42,367 nucleotides of DNA, taken from NCBI GenBank assembly GCA_017629515.1, contig JAGBXB010000029.1, positions 1 to 42,367 on the forward strand, in the 5' to 3' direction. Made by a program: the position numbers and the translations under genes. The notes beneath the pieces are model-generated. The model saw only the letters and a list, made by a program, of their open reading frames with translations, was not told the origin of the DNA and did not search any database. Source of the stretch: Lentisphaeria bacterium (GTDB lineage Bacteria; Verrucomicrobiota; Lentisphaeria; Victivallales; UBA1829). This document shows, one piece after another, positions 1 to 7,743 of the stretch; the stretch's first letter is position 1, and each line of letters starts with the position of its first letter.

Positions 1-2
1 AC

Positions 3-116
3 GACAGTTACAAAAATGACCCCGAAGGCCGTAACCGCAACCTTGATCGGAGAGAGGCATGCAAAATACCTTATCAAGCAGAATACTACTTCAATATCAG
101 CGACTTTATGTCCTGA
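3..116 (+). CDS. 3' end of an unidentified protein (partial)
   Basis: An open frame enters from the left edge and stops at the TGA at 114-116, giving 37 residues rich in D, N, R and Y and ending in NISDFMS. The stop lies 23 nt before the ATG of the next gene, whose ribosome binding site falls in the gap, so the two probably form one operon. A second open frame (1-135) also exists, but it would overlap that ribosome binding site and has a less protein-like composition. I do not recognise the family. It belongs to the AT-rich accessory segment that ends at the tRNA-Arg gene. Confidence 0.4.
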   Translation, partial: DSYKNDPEGRNRNLDRREACKIPYQAEYYFNISDFMS

Positions 117-139
117 AAACAAGAGAGGAGAATAAAACT

Positions 140-412
140 ATGATGCGACCTCCGCCATGGATGATGATGCCCAAATGGAAACTGAAACTTATGGATATGC
201 TGACTCCAGCTGCAGGTGTTCAAGAACGTGTTGATAGATTATTACTCTACGATCCAAAAGAGTTGAGTGTAGAAATACAAGACAAAGCTGTTTTCATACG
301 CAGAAATGTAATGTTGATACCACAACCTCACTCGGAACGGTTCCCATTATCCAAACTGCGTAAAGACCAACTGGATAAGATTCACGAAATCATGGAGAAA
401 CAGAACTCCTGA
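140..412 (+). CDS. Small hypothetical protein of the accessory element
   Basis: A 90-residue basic protein that begins MMRPPPWMMMPKWK, with an unusual methionine/proline-rich N terminus, and ends with a charged helical tail (LSKLRKDQLDKIHEIMEKQ). I chose the ATG at 140 over the upstream in-frame ATG at 59 because GAGAGGAG (123-130) sits 9 nt before it and the upstream ATG lies inside the preceding partial gene. There is no signal peptide or membrane segment. Family unrecognised. Its position, between a cut-off gene and a Gp2-like gene in a tRNA-bounded segment, suggests a mobile-element gene, but no function can be assigned. Confidence 0.6.
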   Translation: MMRPPPWMMMPKWKLKLMDMLTPAAGVQERVDRLLLYDPKELSVEIQDKAVFIRRNVMLIPQPHSERFPLSKLRKDQLDKIHEIMEKQNS

Positions 413-527
413 TCACCAGCCCAGCCTTCGGATTTTACCATATAGTTTGGGAGTCTTACCCTCCGGTATGGATATGGTAAAACGTTCTTATTTTGCATAA
501 TTTTACCTGGTTTTATAAATAATATGA

Positions 528-564
528 AAGAGAGTTTATGGTATTCTCTACCATAAACTCTCTT
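528..564. terminator. Perfect 16-bp inverted repeat between convergent genes
   Basis: The arms at 528-543 and 549-564 are exact reverse complements (AAGAGAGTTTATGGTA and its complement) around a 5-nt loop TTCTC. It lies between the plus-strand gene ending at 412 and the minus-strand gene ending at 581, so a bidirectional terminator is the simplest reading. Flanks are AT-rich but lack a long uninterrupted T tract, so a recombination or protein-binding site remains possible. Confidence 0.55.
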
Positions 565-580
565 ATGTATAATTTGAATA

Positions 581-1141
581 TCAGTGATTTATCTTTTTGT
601 TATTCTGATAAAACGTCTCTTGGAATATCGGAACATGTTTGGACATAATTTCGTTGATTCTGGTATTCGCATAATCATGCTCTTTTGAATAATCATTATT
701 CAATGCATCTGCGATTTCAAGAATTTCTGTTGCATCTGCAATAATCTGTTCCGCAGATAATTCTTTATGGTTTATTTCTGCTTCGGCATCAATCAGGTTA
801 TATACATATTTGTCCCACAAAACATGAGCTTGGCATTCCGGAGAGTCATGGCATGCTTTGGCAAAATCTGTAATAATCTGTTTGGCGTTTTCAACAGTCA
901 AGCCATTTGCAAATCCAATATAGTGATGATGTTTGCCAATATCATCCATTGTTTTTGAGTCACCAGAAAGGGCTTCTTGTATGTAGGCAGCCTGTTCTTC
1001 AGCAGATGGTTTACCTCTATCAACGCTTTGTATCTTATTTTCCGTGACTGCAGCTGCGTTGTATTCTGCAATGACTTTGTTTTCTTGTTCCAGTGGCACG
1101 CTGCCTGCTGCAGCACCGATGTTTTCATTGTTCTTGCTCAT
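581..1141 (-). CDS. Hypothetical protein of the accessory element
   Basis: A 186-residue acidic, mostly helical protein with no signal peptide or membrane segment. I chose the ATG at 1141 (MSKNNENIG) because GGAG lies a few bases upstream; the longer frame to 1228 has no ribosome binding site. The middle has a histidine run (GKHHHYIGFANG), and the C-terminal half is a pair of acidic helices (LSAEQIIADATEILEIADAL). The alanine/glutamine-rich N terminus looks disordered. I recognise no family. It is divergent from the Gp2-like gene, and the 283-bp region between them holds three copies of a 9-bp repeat that could control both. Confidence 0.6.
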   Translation of the reverse strand: MSKNNENIGAAAGSVPLEQENKVIAEYNAAAVTENKIQSVDRGKPSAEEQAAYIQEALSGDSKTMDDIGKHHHYIGFANGLTVENAKQIITDFAKACHDSPECQAHVLWDKYVYNLIDAEAEINHKELSAEQIIADATEILEIADALNNDYSKEHDYANTRINEIMSKHVPIFQETFYQNNKKINH

Positions 1142-1230
1142 AATGTATTCTCCATATTGGCAAGTGTTAATAATTTGATCCGAATTGAATATAATCCGGA
1201 CTGTGAAACACCATGTTCCACATAACATAG

Positions 1231-1324
1231 TGACTGCATTATTTTTTAACAGGACTCATGGTGCTGAATCTAATGCAGTCATATTATGGGATCTGAATAA
1301 TCGTTTAGGATACCAATGCAGTCA
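1231..1324. repeat. Three ATGCAGTCA copies spaced about 42-43 bp
   Basis: ATGCAGTCA occurs at 1273-1281 and 1316-1324 on the plus strand and in inverted orientation (TGACTGCAT) at 1231-1239. Centre-to-centre spacings are about 42 and 43 bp, close to four helical turns, so the copies would face the same side of the DNA. They fill the divergent region between the genes starting at 1141 (minus) and 1424 (plus). They could be operators or replication iterons for the Gp2-like protein. Confidence 0.5.
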
Positions 1325-1423
1325 ATAAAGATTTATCTCTGAATCTCCAAAATCATTGAGGTATATGGTAATACCTTATTTAATCTTATAGAAATAGAAA
1401 ACAACAAAAGAAAGAGAAGCAAC

Positions 1424-2068
1424 ATGAAAAGAGAAAACAAAGAAACAACAGAAATAACTTATCACAATTATCCCATCATGACCGATAAAGAAAGAGGTTT
1501 ATCTTGTGATACAAAAATCTTAAATGAAATAGAAAGACAATTCAACTATGCAGAAGAAACCAAGAATAAGATCTTCTTCATGAGATACGATATCAGATTC
1601 CCGGAAGGATATGATCATGCAGACAATGGCGTCTTCAGAGAGTTTCAGTCCAAGTTTATGAAGAACCTGTCCAGAAAAGGATTAAAGCCCCAGTATGTTG
1701 CAGTACGGGAACAATCCAGAGAGAAACACCAACACTATCATGTGGCACTGATCCTGGATGGACAAAAAACACAAAGTATTTATAATCACATTCAAACAGC
1801 AGAAAGATTATGGGACAGTACATTGGGTTTACCGGAAAAAAAGAACGGTTATGGTCTTATCGATGACTGTACCAGAAGTCGTGCAGGAGAGACACAAGTC
1901 AACGGTGTTGTGTTAAGGTATGATGATCCTTGGCGAGATGACAAGAAGCTGGATTGTTTCCGGAGAGCCAGTTACCTTGCCAAGACCAATACCAAAGGGA
2001 ATACGCCGAAAGGACAGAGAGAACTTTTTTCTTCAAGAATTGTTTCAGATAACAAAAAAATGAGTTGA
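1424..2068 (+). CDS. YagK/YfjJ-domain (inovirus Gp2-like) replication-type protein
   Basis: A 214-residue protein that I match to the YagK/YfjJ C-terminal domain family, often annotated as inovirus Gp2 family. These proteins are encoded by cryptic prophages, satellites and filamentous-phage-like elements and are thought to act in element replication. Supporting signals in order: an RYDIRFPEGY-type strand near residue 55, a YVAVREQSREKHQHYHVAL segment near 105-120 that fits the family's 'W/V-x-R-E ... HYH' motif, a helix with ERLW near 130, and a late RASYLAKT segment that fits the family C terminus. The HxHYH cluster resembles the metal-binding His motif of HUH-type Rep enzymes, but the relation is inferred. 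It is the last gene before the tRNA-Arg gene; no integrase is visible. Confidence 0.75.
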   Translation: MKRENKETTEITYHNYPIMTDKERGLSCDTKILNEIERQFNYAEETKNKIFFMRYDIRFPEGYDHADNGVFREFQSKFMKNLSRKGLKPQYVAVREQSREKHQHYHVALILDGQKTQSIYNHIQTAERLWDSTLGLPEKKNGYGLIDDCTRSRAGETQVNGVVLRYDDPWRDDKKLDCFRRASYLAKTNTKGNTPKGQRELFSSRIVSDNKKMS

Positions 2069-2079
2069 AAAACGATGTA

Positions 2080-2163
2080 AAAAATAGTGGAAAAATAGTG
2101 GAATTTTTGTCACGCAACCACTATAATTCACTATTTTTCATCATATGTCACGAATTTGAAAAA
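2080..2163. repeat. AATAGTGG direct and inverted repeats next to the tRNA junction
   Basis: AAAAATAGTGG is repeated head to tail at 2080-2090 and 2091-2101. Inverted copies follow: CCACTAT at 2118-2124 and CACTATTTTT at 2129-2138. GTCACG is also duplicated near 2110 and 2148. The block lies between the end of the Gp2-like gene and the tRNA 3' end at 2198, where arm-type integrase or excisionase sites of tRNA-integrated elements usually lie. Confidence 0.45.
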
Positions 2164-2197
2164 AGTGGTGATTTTAGCTCAAAAAAGGCAAAAAAAA

Positions 2198-2273
<76 letters not shown>

Positions 2274-2305
2274 GCAATTTTGCTTTTTTTCAAAGCATGT
2301 CTATA

Positions 2306-2333
2306 AATATACTTCCTTATTGCGTTTTTTCAA
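2306..2333 (-). promoter_or_regulatory. Probable promoter of tRNA-Arg
   Basis: On the minus strand TTGAAA (2328-2333) and TATATT (2306-2311) are separated by 16 nt, with the -10 box 32 nt ahead of the mature tRNA 5' end. A short hairpin (TGCTTT/AAAGCA, 2281-2297) lies in the leader. Confidence 0.55.
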
Positions 2334-2391
2334 GCGTTTTTCCCAAAAAAAGTTATTATAATATACCTTATATGCAGAAAAAAAACTTTTT

Positions 2392-3483
2392 TTATTTTAC
2401 GGGGATCCCGTTCTCATCCAGTTCAATGACTTTTCCGCCAAGTTTTCCGGATAACTCCATAGCTTCCGCAAAACCCTGAACTTTTGCCGCTGCCCGCAGA
2501 TTTGCCGCTACCGGCGCACCATCCCGGACTGTTTTTACAAAGTCATACATGATATTTTCACTTGTAAAGCTCATCTGGTCGAAATCATATTTGATCAGAC
2601 GCGGCTGGGCAAATTTTTCATACCGCGCCGCAAAATTTGTAGAGAAATCTTCCGGCTGCGGTCCCAATTCGGAAGTACGGAAACGGGGTTTTGTATTGAT
2701 TTGCAAATTATAAGGCATAACTTCCAGACGGATACTGTAATTTTCAAAGTGGAAACGGTAACTCATTTCCCCGTAATGCACCATACTGGAATAATGGAAT
2801 CTGCCCATTGTTCCATTGGCAAATTCAATATTGGCAATAAGATCATCCGGACTGGGATAGGGGCGATCAATGACCTTTGTGGCAAGCGCACTTACCTTTT
2901 TCACATCCCCTCCCACAAGAAGCATGATATCCAGCATGTGACAGCAATGGAACGGTATCTGGGACATTTTCATACGGAAATTATCCGGAGAATGCCACAG
3001 GCAGTAATTCATTTCCGTAGCCCCGTGGTGAAACCAGTTGCAATCCACAGAAAGCAGTTTGCCGCCGTCGTTCTGACGGATGTAATCCAACGCCTCCAAT
3101 GTGGAGGGCAGATAACGGCGCATGAAGCCAACCTGCACAGGAACAGAATATTTTTCAGCAAGGAGGGCGAGATCAAAAACTTCCTGTCCGGTAAAACCCA
3201 CCGGTTTTTCAATAAAAATGGGTTTCCCTGCGGGAATGACACTTTTCAATACGTCCGCATGGGCAAGAGGAGAAAGACTGATAAGGAATGCATCCACATC
3301 CTCTGCCGCAAGCAGTTCCTCCGGTGTACTGCATACAGTCCCGCTGTATTTTTTCACCAATGCTTCCGCAGAATTTTTATACAGGTCATAAGCCCGTGTC
3401 ACTGTATAAAATTCATCTTTCCAAAGGGCATCCAGAAGAGCCTGTGTGCGCCTTCCGCAACCGTAAAGACCAAGCCGTATCAT
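2392..3483 (-). CDS. Gfo/Idh/MocA family oxidoreductase
   Basis: A 363-residue NAD(P)-dependent sugar or sugar-acid dehydrogenase-type protein, the usual length for the family. The N-terminal Rossmann fold shows GLYGCG (residues 5-10). The family EKP motif is at 92-94 (IEKPVG), whose lysine is catalytic in relatives. The C-terminal alpha/beta domain begins near 120 and includes PFHCCHMLDIM (177-187), matching the usual Asp/His substrate-binding helix. AGGAG precedes the ATG. No signal peptide, so cytoplasmic. It lies 87 nt downstream of, and on the same strand as, a secreted DUF4838/CBM protein, which suggests it acts on a sugar released by that system. The substrate cannot be read from the sequence. 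Confidence 0.9.
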   Translation of the reverse strand: MIRLGLYGCGRRTQALLDALWKDEFYTVTRAYDLYKNSAEALVKKYSGTVCSTPEELLAAEDVDAFLISLSPLAHADVLKSVIPAGKPIFIEKPVGFTGQEVFDLALLAEKYSVPVQVGFMRRYLPSTLEALDYIRQNDGGKLLSVDCNWFHHGATEMNYCLWHSPDNFRMKMSQIPFHCCHMLDIMLLVGGDVKKVSALATKVIDRPYPSPDDLIANIEFANGTMGRFHYSSMVHYGEMSYRFHFENYSIRLEVMPYNLQINTKPRFRTSELGPQPEDFSTNFAARYEKFAQPRLIKYDFDQMSFTSENIMYDFVKTVRDGAPVAANLRAAAKVQGFAEAMELSGKLGGKVIELDENGIPVK

Positions 3484-3507
3484 TTTTTCTCCTTGTATAT
3501 AAAAGTT

Positions 3508-3529
3508 ACGGCGGAAAGATTTCCGCCGT
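3508..3529 (-). terminator. Intercistronic hairpin between DUF4838 and Gfo/Idh genes
   Basis: ACGGCGGAAA (3508-3517) and TTTCCGCCGT (3520-3529) form a near-perfect GC-rich hairpin in the 87-nt gap. On the minus strand it is followed by AACTTTTATA, a poor T tract. It may be a weak terminator or an mRNA-stability element that lowers expression of the downstream dehydrogenase. Confidence 0.45.
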
Positions 3530-3570
3530 ATTCAATATAATCTTTCATCCTTCTTTTTCAAGAATGGATG

Positions 3571-6507
3571 TTATTTTTTCCCGCTTTTTTTATCAAGGGG
3601 TGTGATGAGAATAGAATCCACAAATACTTCCGCACCTTTTGCCGGGACAGATTCCAGAGCAAACTTTGTTACCGCATATTTGGGGAGGTCTGCTTCAATG
3701 ACCACATCTTTCCAGTCGGCATGGTCAAAGTCAAACTTTCCTATACGCAGACTTGCTTTGTGTTTTCTTCCGCCTTTGACCACATCATAGCAGTACCAGG
3801 CGGGAACGAATGTACCTTTTCCTTTGGCACGGATACGGATCTTTACAAAGGGAGTACCTTTTCCCATATAGTCATTGGAAATGATCCCTTTGAGCCGCAG
3901 ATAGTGATTCATACCATTGGCTTTATCCTGAATATACTCCGCATCCCCGCTTCTGCCGGAGGGAGCCCAGTTGGCAGGCATGACGCCATCTTTCACTTTC
4001 CAGAGTTTGCTGCTTTTATATTTGATCTTGCTTTTTTCGTTCAAACTTCCGTTGCGGAAAGTTCTTGTATCCTGTTCATAGCCGTTATAATTGGCTCTTC
4101 CGGCAACGAAATTCACAGCATGGAAAGCATCTACGCTGTGGGGCATACCCATACTCCAGGTGGAGGCTTCGTTTTTTCCGTTTTCAAAAACCTTTCTGGA
4201 ACGCATCACATTGATCTTCCAGAACTGACCGTCAAAGCATTTTTCCCCGATGGGCCCTGTGGGAACTTTTGCTTCCAGCACCCAGCGGTCTTTCAGGACT
4301 TTTGTTTTCAGCTGGATTTTGGAATCCCATTTTACATTTGCTCCCAGTCCGGGCTGGACAAACTGGTCAAAAACCACTCCCTTACTGTTTATAATGATCT
4401 GGTAGTAAGAGTTGCCAAGGTCAGGGAAGGTAAGGAAAAGTTCTATTGTGCTGTCTGTCCATACGGGCCCATCCTTTTCCTTGATGCCCGCAAGCATTTT
4501 TTCAATTTCATTATCCATTGCCTCGATACCGAAATAGATAGCATCAGGCTCATGCACGATACGCACTACCGTAGGATATTTTGCCGGGATACCATTGAGT
4601 TGTATGGTTCTGAAACCGGAAACGATGTCCGCGTTTTTCCAGTCAAATTCATCCAGATTACCGTCGATTTTGATCGCCTTCTGTTTGTGATAGGAACGGA
4701 TCTCACGGAAATTCTTTTCATAATCCTTACGGAATTTTTCCCAGGTGAGATTAAAGATCTTCCGTTCCGTCTGCACATGTTTCAAAGCGCGTTTATCCGG
4801 ATCGGTCTTTGCCGCTTTTTCGGCGGAATCCAGATAGGCAAGGAGTTGTTTGTGGGTCTGGGGATGGTCAAGGCATCTGCCCAGGGGGGAGGAGTGACCG
4901 TGTCCGTGACAGCCGGGAGTTTCCCGGTAGGTTTTATTCAGCAGTTTCTTATACTGTTTCATGCCGTTATGCCATGCTTTCCCGTAATAGAGAGAGCCGG
5001 ATTCTTCATAGATGGCAGCAACATCGGCATCCACATCCCAACAGAGTTGGGAAAATCCGTACAGAACCTGCCAAAGGGAGTGCCACTGAAGTACAGTCAT
5101 GGGTTTGTCTGAATATTTTTTGGAGTATCTGCCGTCCACAGGGAGCAACTGGGGACGCAAGCCCCGGATCCCCAGATTGTGATAATAATATTTGATGTCA
5201 TGCAGATAGACTTCATCAATAGGCATACCTCTTACCCCCAGATCGTCGATCTGTGCGTAAGTAACCTGTTTATAGCCGTGCTTTTTGGCAAGAGCCGCCC
5301 ATTCTTTATGTTTTCTGTGATAGTCGGGGGCATTGACCGCACAGTTGGGATCGTCGATAAAGTGACGGTAGCAGAGGCGGTTGAAGGAATATTCGACGGT
5401 ATCCAACCCTTTGTGGGGCAGAATGGTTTTAGGCGGTTCCTGATAGTTCTGGTAAGCAATGGCATTGATCCTGGCATTGGGAACGGCTTTCAGGGCATTT
5501 TCCGTAAGGCGGTTGATAAATGTCCAGTATCTTGTGGTCATGCCTTTATCGTTGCCGTCGATCTTTTTGCAATTTTCACATTCGCACCAGCCGGTACCGT
5601 CATTATTGACAAGGCGGAACATTCCTCCGGGAGTTTTGCTTGTACGGGTTTTCAGTTCTTTAATAAGATTTTCAGACATGATACGCACTACATCTTCATT
5701 GCTTGTGCAGGGCTGATATTTCTGACCTTCAAGGAAAACTCTTTTGCCGTTGATCATGGGGAAATATTCCGGATGCTCTTTAAAAAGACGTTCCAGTTCT
5801 TTACGCATATCACTCCCGTTTTTGATCCGGGGATTGACCCATCTTCCTGCAAGAAGATAGGAGAAACAGTGTCCGCCATCCCGGATGAGGGCAGCGCGTT
5901 TGGTAAGCTGTTCATTCATGGATTTATGCAGGATGACGATGGAAGAATCCACGATTCTCAAATTATTCCGGTTCATCCAGTCATAAGAACCCCATTTGGG
6001 ACTCAAAATGCTTGCTCCGCCCCAACTGATGGTACGGAAGAAGAAGGAGGGATTGGAAACAAGATCAAGTTCCGGCATTTTGATGGTTTTCTTTACCGTA
6101 AAATATTCTCCGTCAGGCAGAGGGGTGAGCCAGCGGATGCCGCCATATTTTTTCAGGATGTGATAGACCCCGTACAAATAGGCTACCGGCTCTTTCCCGG
6201 AAATAAGGATCTCATTGCCTTTGGCTGTGATCTTGAATCCTTCCTGCTCCACCTTTTTATCTTTGGTCAAAGCAAAACGGATATTGACTTTGCCTTTGAC
6301 TGCATTTTTGCTTATGGCAGGTTTTTCCCCGTTGGAGATCTTTGCCAGAAAGCCGGCAAGTTCCTGCGAAGCATACTTTTCCACAGCACAGGCATTTTTG
6401 CTCAATACGATGTTACAGACACTTTTTCCATCTTTCATAAGGAAAATATCTTTCCCTGAAAGCAGAAACGCTGTCCCCAGTAAAAGGGTTATAAAGATTT
6501 TTTTCAT
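3571..6507 (-). CDS. Secreted DUF4838 protein with CBM9-like domain
   Basis: A 978-residue exported protein with a signal peptide (MKKIFITLLLGTAFLLS). Residues about 30-150 look like the GH20b-type alpha/beta domain that precedes many glycosidase barrels (note AYLYGVYHILKKYGGIRWL near 109-126). Residues about 150-560 fit DUF4838, a TIM-barrel, glycosidase-like family; a CECENCKK motif at 308-315 is typical. Residues about 611-800 resemble a CBM9-like sugar-binding domain (IDGNLDEFDW, then DSTIELFL and INVMRSR). Residues 820-975 form a second beta-rich domain. It probably binds or cleaves a glycan outside the cytoplasm, but its catalytic activity is unproven. A clear promoter lies upstream, and a sugar dehydrogenase gene follows on the same strand. 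Confidence 0.82.
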   Translation of the reverse strand: MKKIFITLLLGTAFLLSGKDIFLMKDGKSVCNIVLSKNACAVEKYASQELAGFLAKISNGEKPAISKNAVKGKVNIRFALTKDKKVEQEGFKITAKGNEILISGKEPVAYLYGVYHILKKYGGIRWLTPLPDGEYFTVKKTIKMPELDLVSNPSFFFRTISWGGASILSPKWGSYDWMNRNNLRIVDSSIVILHKSMNEQLTKRAALIRDGGHCFSYLLAGRWVNPRIKNGSDMRKELERLFKEHPEYFPMINGKRVFLEGQKYQPCTSNEDVVRIMSENLIKELKTRTSKTPGGMFRLVNNDGTGWCECENCKKIDGNDKGMTTRYWTFINRLTENALKAVPNARINAIAYQNYQEPPKTILPHKGLDTVEYSFNRLCYRHFIDDPNCAVNAPDYHRKHKEWAALAKKHGYKQVTYAQIDDLGVRGMPIDEVYLHDIKYYYHNLGIRGLRPQLLPVDGRYSKKYSDKPMTVLQWHSLWQVLYGFSQLCWDVDADVAAIYEESGSLYYGKAWHNGMKQYKKLLNKTYRETPGCHGHGHSSPLGRCLDHPQTHKQLLAYLDSAEKAAKTDPDKRALKHVQTERKIFNLTWEKFRKDYEKNFREIRSYHKQKAIKIDGNLDEFDWKNADIVSGFRTIQLNGIPAKYPTVVRIVHEPDAIYFGIEAMDNEIEKMLAGIKEKDGPVWTDSTIELFLTFPDLGNSYYQIIINSKGVVFDQFVQPGLGANVKWDSKIQLKTKVLKDRWVLEAKVPTGPIGEKCFDGQFWKINVMRSRKVFENGKNEASTWSMGMPHSVDAFHAVNFVAGRANYNGYEQDTRTFRNGSLNEKSKIKYKSSKLWKVKDGVMPANWAPSGRSGDAEYIQDKANGMNHYLRLKGIISNDYMGKGTPFVKIRIRAKGKGTFVPAWYCYDVVKGGRKHKASLRIGKFDFDHADWKDVVIEADLPKYAVTKFALESVPAKGAEVFVDSILITPLDKKSGKK

Positions 6508-6561
6508 TTCCGATCCTTTCTTTTAAGTTTATTTCATAGAAAAATTGTTTTCATACGGATA

Positions 6562-6589
6562 ATTATAATTGCTTTTCCGGAAAAGTCAA
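6562..6589 (-). promoter_or_regulatory. Promoter of the DUF4838 gene with internal palindrome
   Basis: On the minus strand TTGACT (6584-6589), a 16-nt spacer and TATAAT (6562-6567) form a near-consensus sigma-70 promoter 55 nt before the ATG. The spacer holds a perfect palindrome, TTTTCCGGAAAA (6573-6584), overlapping the -35 box, a good position for a repressor. TTCCGG is very common in this genome, so the palindrome could be chance. Confidence 0.65.
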
Positions 6590-6775
6590 TATCTTTTACA
6601 GGCAAAGAGATAACAAAAAATAAAAAAAAATAAAAAAAAACTCAAAAGAGAATACGAAAAGAAAAATACCGGCGGGAAGAGATGTATTCAGGAAGAAGTT
6701 TTATCCATATACGGGATCTCAAAAACAATATCGGAAGCAAAAGTTTTCATTACTGCTCCGGAAAGGAAACAGCAG

Positions 6776-6831
6776 AAAAAAAAAACGGTTTTTCCTATTC
6801 TCATTTCTTTGCGGAAGTATGGAAAAACCGT
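6776..6831 (-). terminator. Rho-independent terminator of the small secreted-protein gene
   Basis: Read on the minus strand, ACGGTTTTTCC (6821-6831) pairs with GGAAAAACCGT (6785-6795), followed at once by ten T residues (6776-6785 on the plus strand are A). It lies about 70 nt past the stop at 6902. The remaining 6590-6775 stretch is A-rich, and I see no gene in it. Confidence 0.75.
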
Positions 6832-6901
6832 ACTGAATCACCCCGGTAAAACACCGGAAACAGGAGCAGAAAAAGTATTCAAACACTCCTTACAGAGCAT
6901 T

Positions 6902-7348
6902 TTAATCACTATCACTGCTTTTTTTCCACTCTTTCTTCTTGGTCGTTTTTGATTTTTTCGGAAGTGCAGGTTTGGCTTTGGCGGCATCTGCTGCAATTTT
7001 CTGCAAACGCTTTTTTCTTGCTTCCTCTTCTTTGACTTCCAACTGTTTTTCTTTCATTTCCGCCTGTGCTTTTGCTCTTATGGCGGGGAGCATATCCATT
7101 CTTTTGCGTACAGCAGTCATATAAGGGAAGTCCTTGGGGAAATCTTTCTGTTCCACTACGGTTTTTCTTTCACCGTTCTGATAAAAGACCACAACGCCCC
7201 ATTTTGCAAGATTGGTTCTGGGGACAGGAGCCACATTGCCGATACCGCTGAAATCTTTCAATACTCTGCCGTTGTTCAGACGCACATCAAGGGCGGAAAG
7301 GAGAAAGCAGCCGGACAAAAGAGAAAGGATCAACAAAGTTTTTTTCAT
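6902..7348 (-). CDS. Small secreted protein with charged lysine-rich tail
   Basis: A 148-residue protein with a signal peptide (MKKTLLILSLLSGCFLLSA). LSGC inside the hydrophobic stretch could be a lipobox, but the more likely cleavage is after LSA. The mature part starts with a short beta-rich region (DVRLNNGRVLKDFSGIG, then WGVVVFYQNGERKTVV) and ends in a long helical, highly charged coiled-coil-like tail of K, E and A. I placed the start at the ATG at 7348 because GTGAG lies 7 nt upstream; the same frame also has a GTG at 7360 and an ATG at 7354. Family unrecognised. It is transcribed alone and has its own terminator. Confidence 0.7.
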   Translation of the reverse strand: MKKTLLILSLLSGCFLLSALDVRLNNGRVLKDFSGIGNVAPVPRTNLAKWGVVVFYQNGERKTVVEQKDFPKDFPYMTAVRKRMDMLPAIRAKAQAEMKEKQLEVKEEEARKKRLQKIAADAAKAKPALPKKSKTTKKKEWKKSSDSD

Positions 7349-7584
7349 TTTCATTCTCACTTTTTTATAATTTTCCTGTCAGAAAAGGGCGGAAGAGCCA
7401 CCATTTACCTCCCTAATATAACACAATGGAAAAAAAAGTCAAGAAATCTTCTTGCATTACTGGCGGGAAATGATAAATTAATAAGATGATATGATGTTTT
7501 TCAGGAAACAGATAGAGGTAATGAAAAAAGTCACTCAAAACAAATGAAAAGAAAAGAGACAAAGAGATGGGAAAGGTAATTTTT

Positions 7585-7651
7585 GGAGGAAGCGTGAGCA
7601 AGTACCCAAAATACGCATTGTGAGTGGTACTGCCACAGGCACCCCTCTTCC
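7585..7651. ncRNA. Candidate structured RNA element upstream of the isomerase gene
   Basis: GGAGGA (7585-7590) can pair with TCTTCC (7646-7651) with one G-U. Inside it, AGTACC (7601-7606) pairs with GGTACT (7626-7631), and TGCC-ACA-GGCA (7631-7641) forms a small hairpin that competes for one base. The higher GC content here contrasts with the A-rich flanks. I could not match it to SRP, 6S, tmRNA, RNase P or a common riboswitch. It could be an unknown leader element or degraded sequence. Confidence 0.25.
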
Positions 7652-7692
7652 AGATGTTCCTTTTGCAGATCAAAAAAATCTCTTTTCAGACT

Positions 7693-7709
7693 TTTGAAAT
7701 TATTTCAAA
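7693..7709. promoter_or_regulatory. 17-bp perfect palindrome upstream of the isomerase-metG genes
   Basis: TTTGAAAT-T-ATTTCAAA has perfect 8-bp arms around one base and ends 34 nt before the ATG of the sugar isomerase gene, overlapping where a promoter should be. The size and symmetry fit an operator for a dimeric regulator. Confidence 0.45.
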
Positions 7710-7743
7710 CAAATAAAGCAACAAAGTCTAACGGAGGCTCAAA

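Larger units (their letters stand above)
7349..7743. other. Divergent intergenic region with structured candidate
   Basis: Nearly 400 bp between divergent genes with no convincing coding frame. Two things stand out: a possibly structured RNA segment at 7585-7660 and a 17-bp palindrome at 7693-7709. The rest is A-rich on the plus strand and shows no repeat that I can detect. Confidence 0.5.

Noticed and set aside
3568..5112. 514-codon plus-strand frame
   Set aside because: It lies antisense to the DUF4838 gene, which has a signal peptide, domains, ribosome binding site and promoter.
7585..7660. SRP RNA or 6S RNA
   Set aside because: The conserved GGAAGGAAGCAGC-type SRP core and the 6S bubble pattern are missing.
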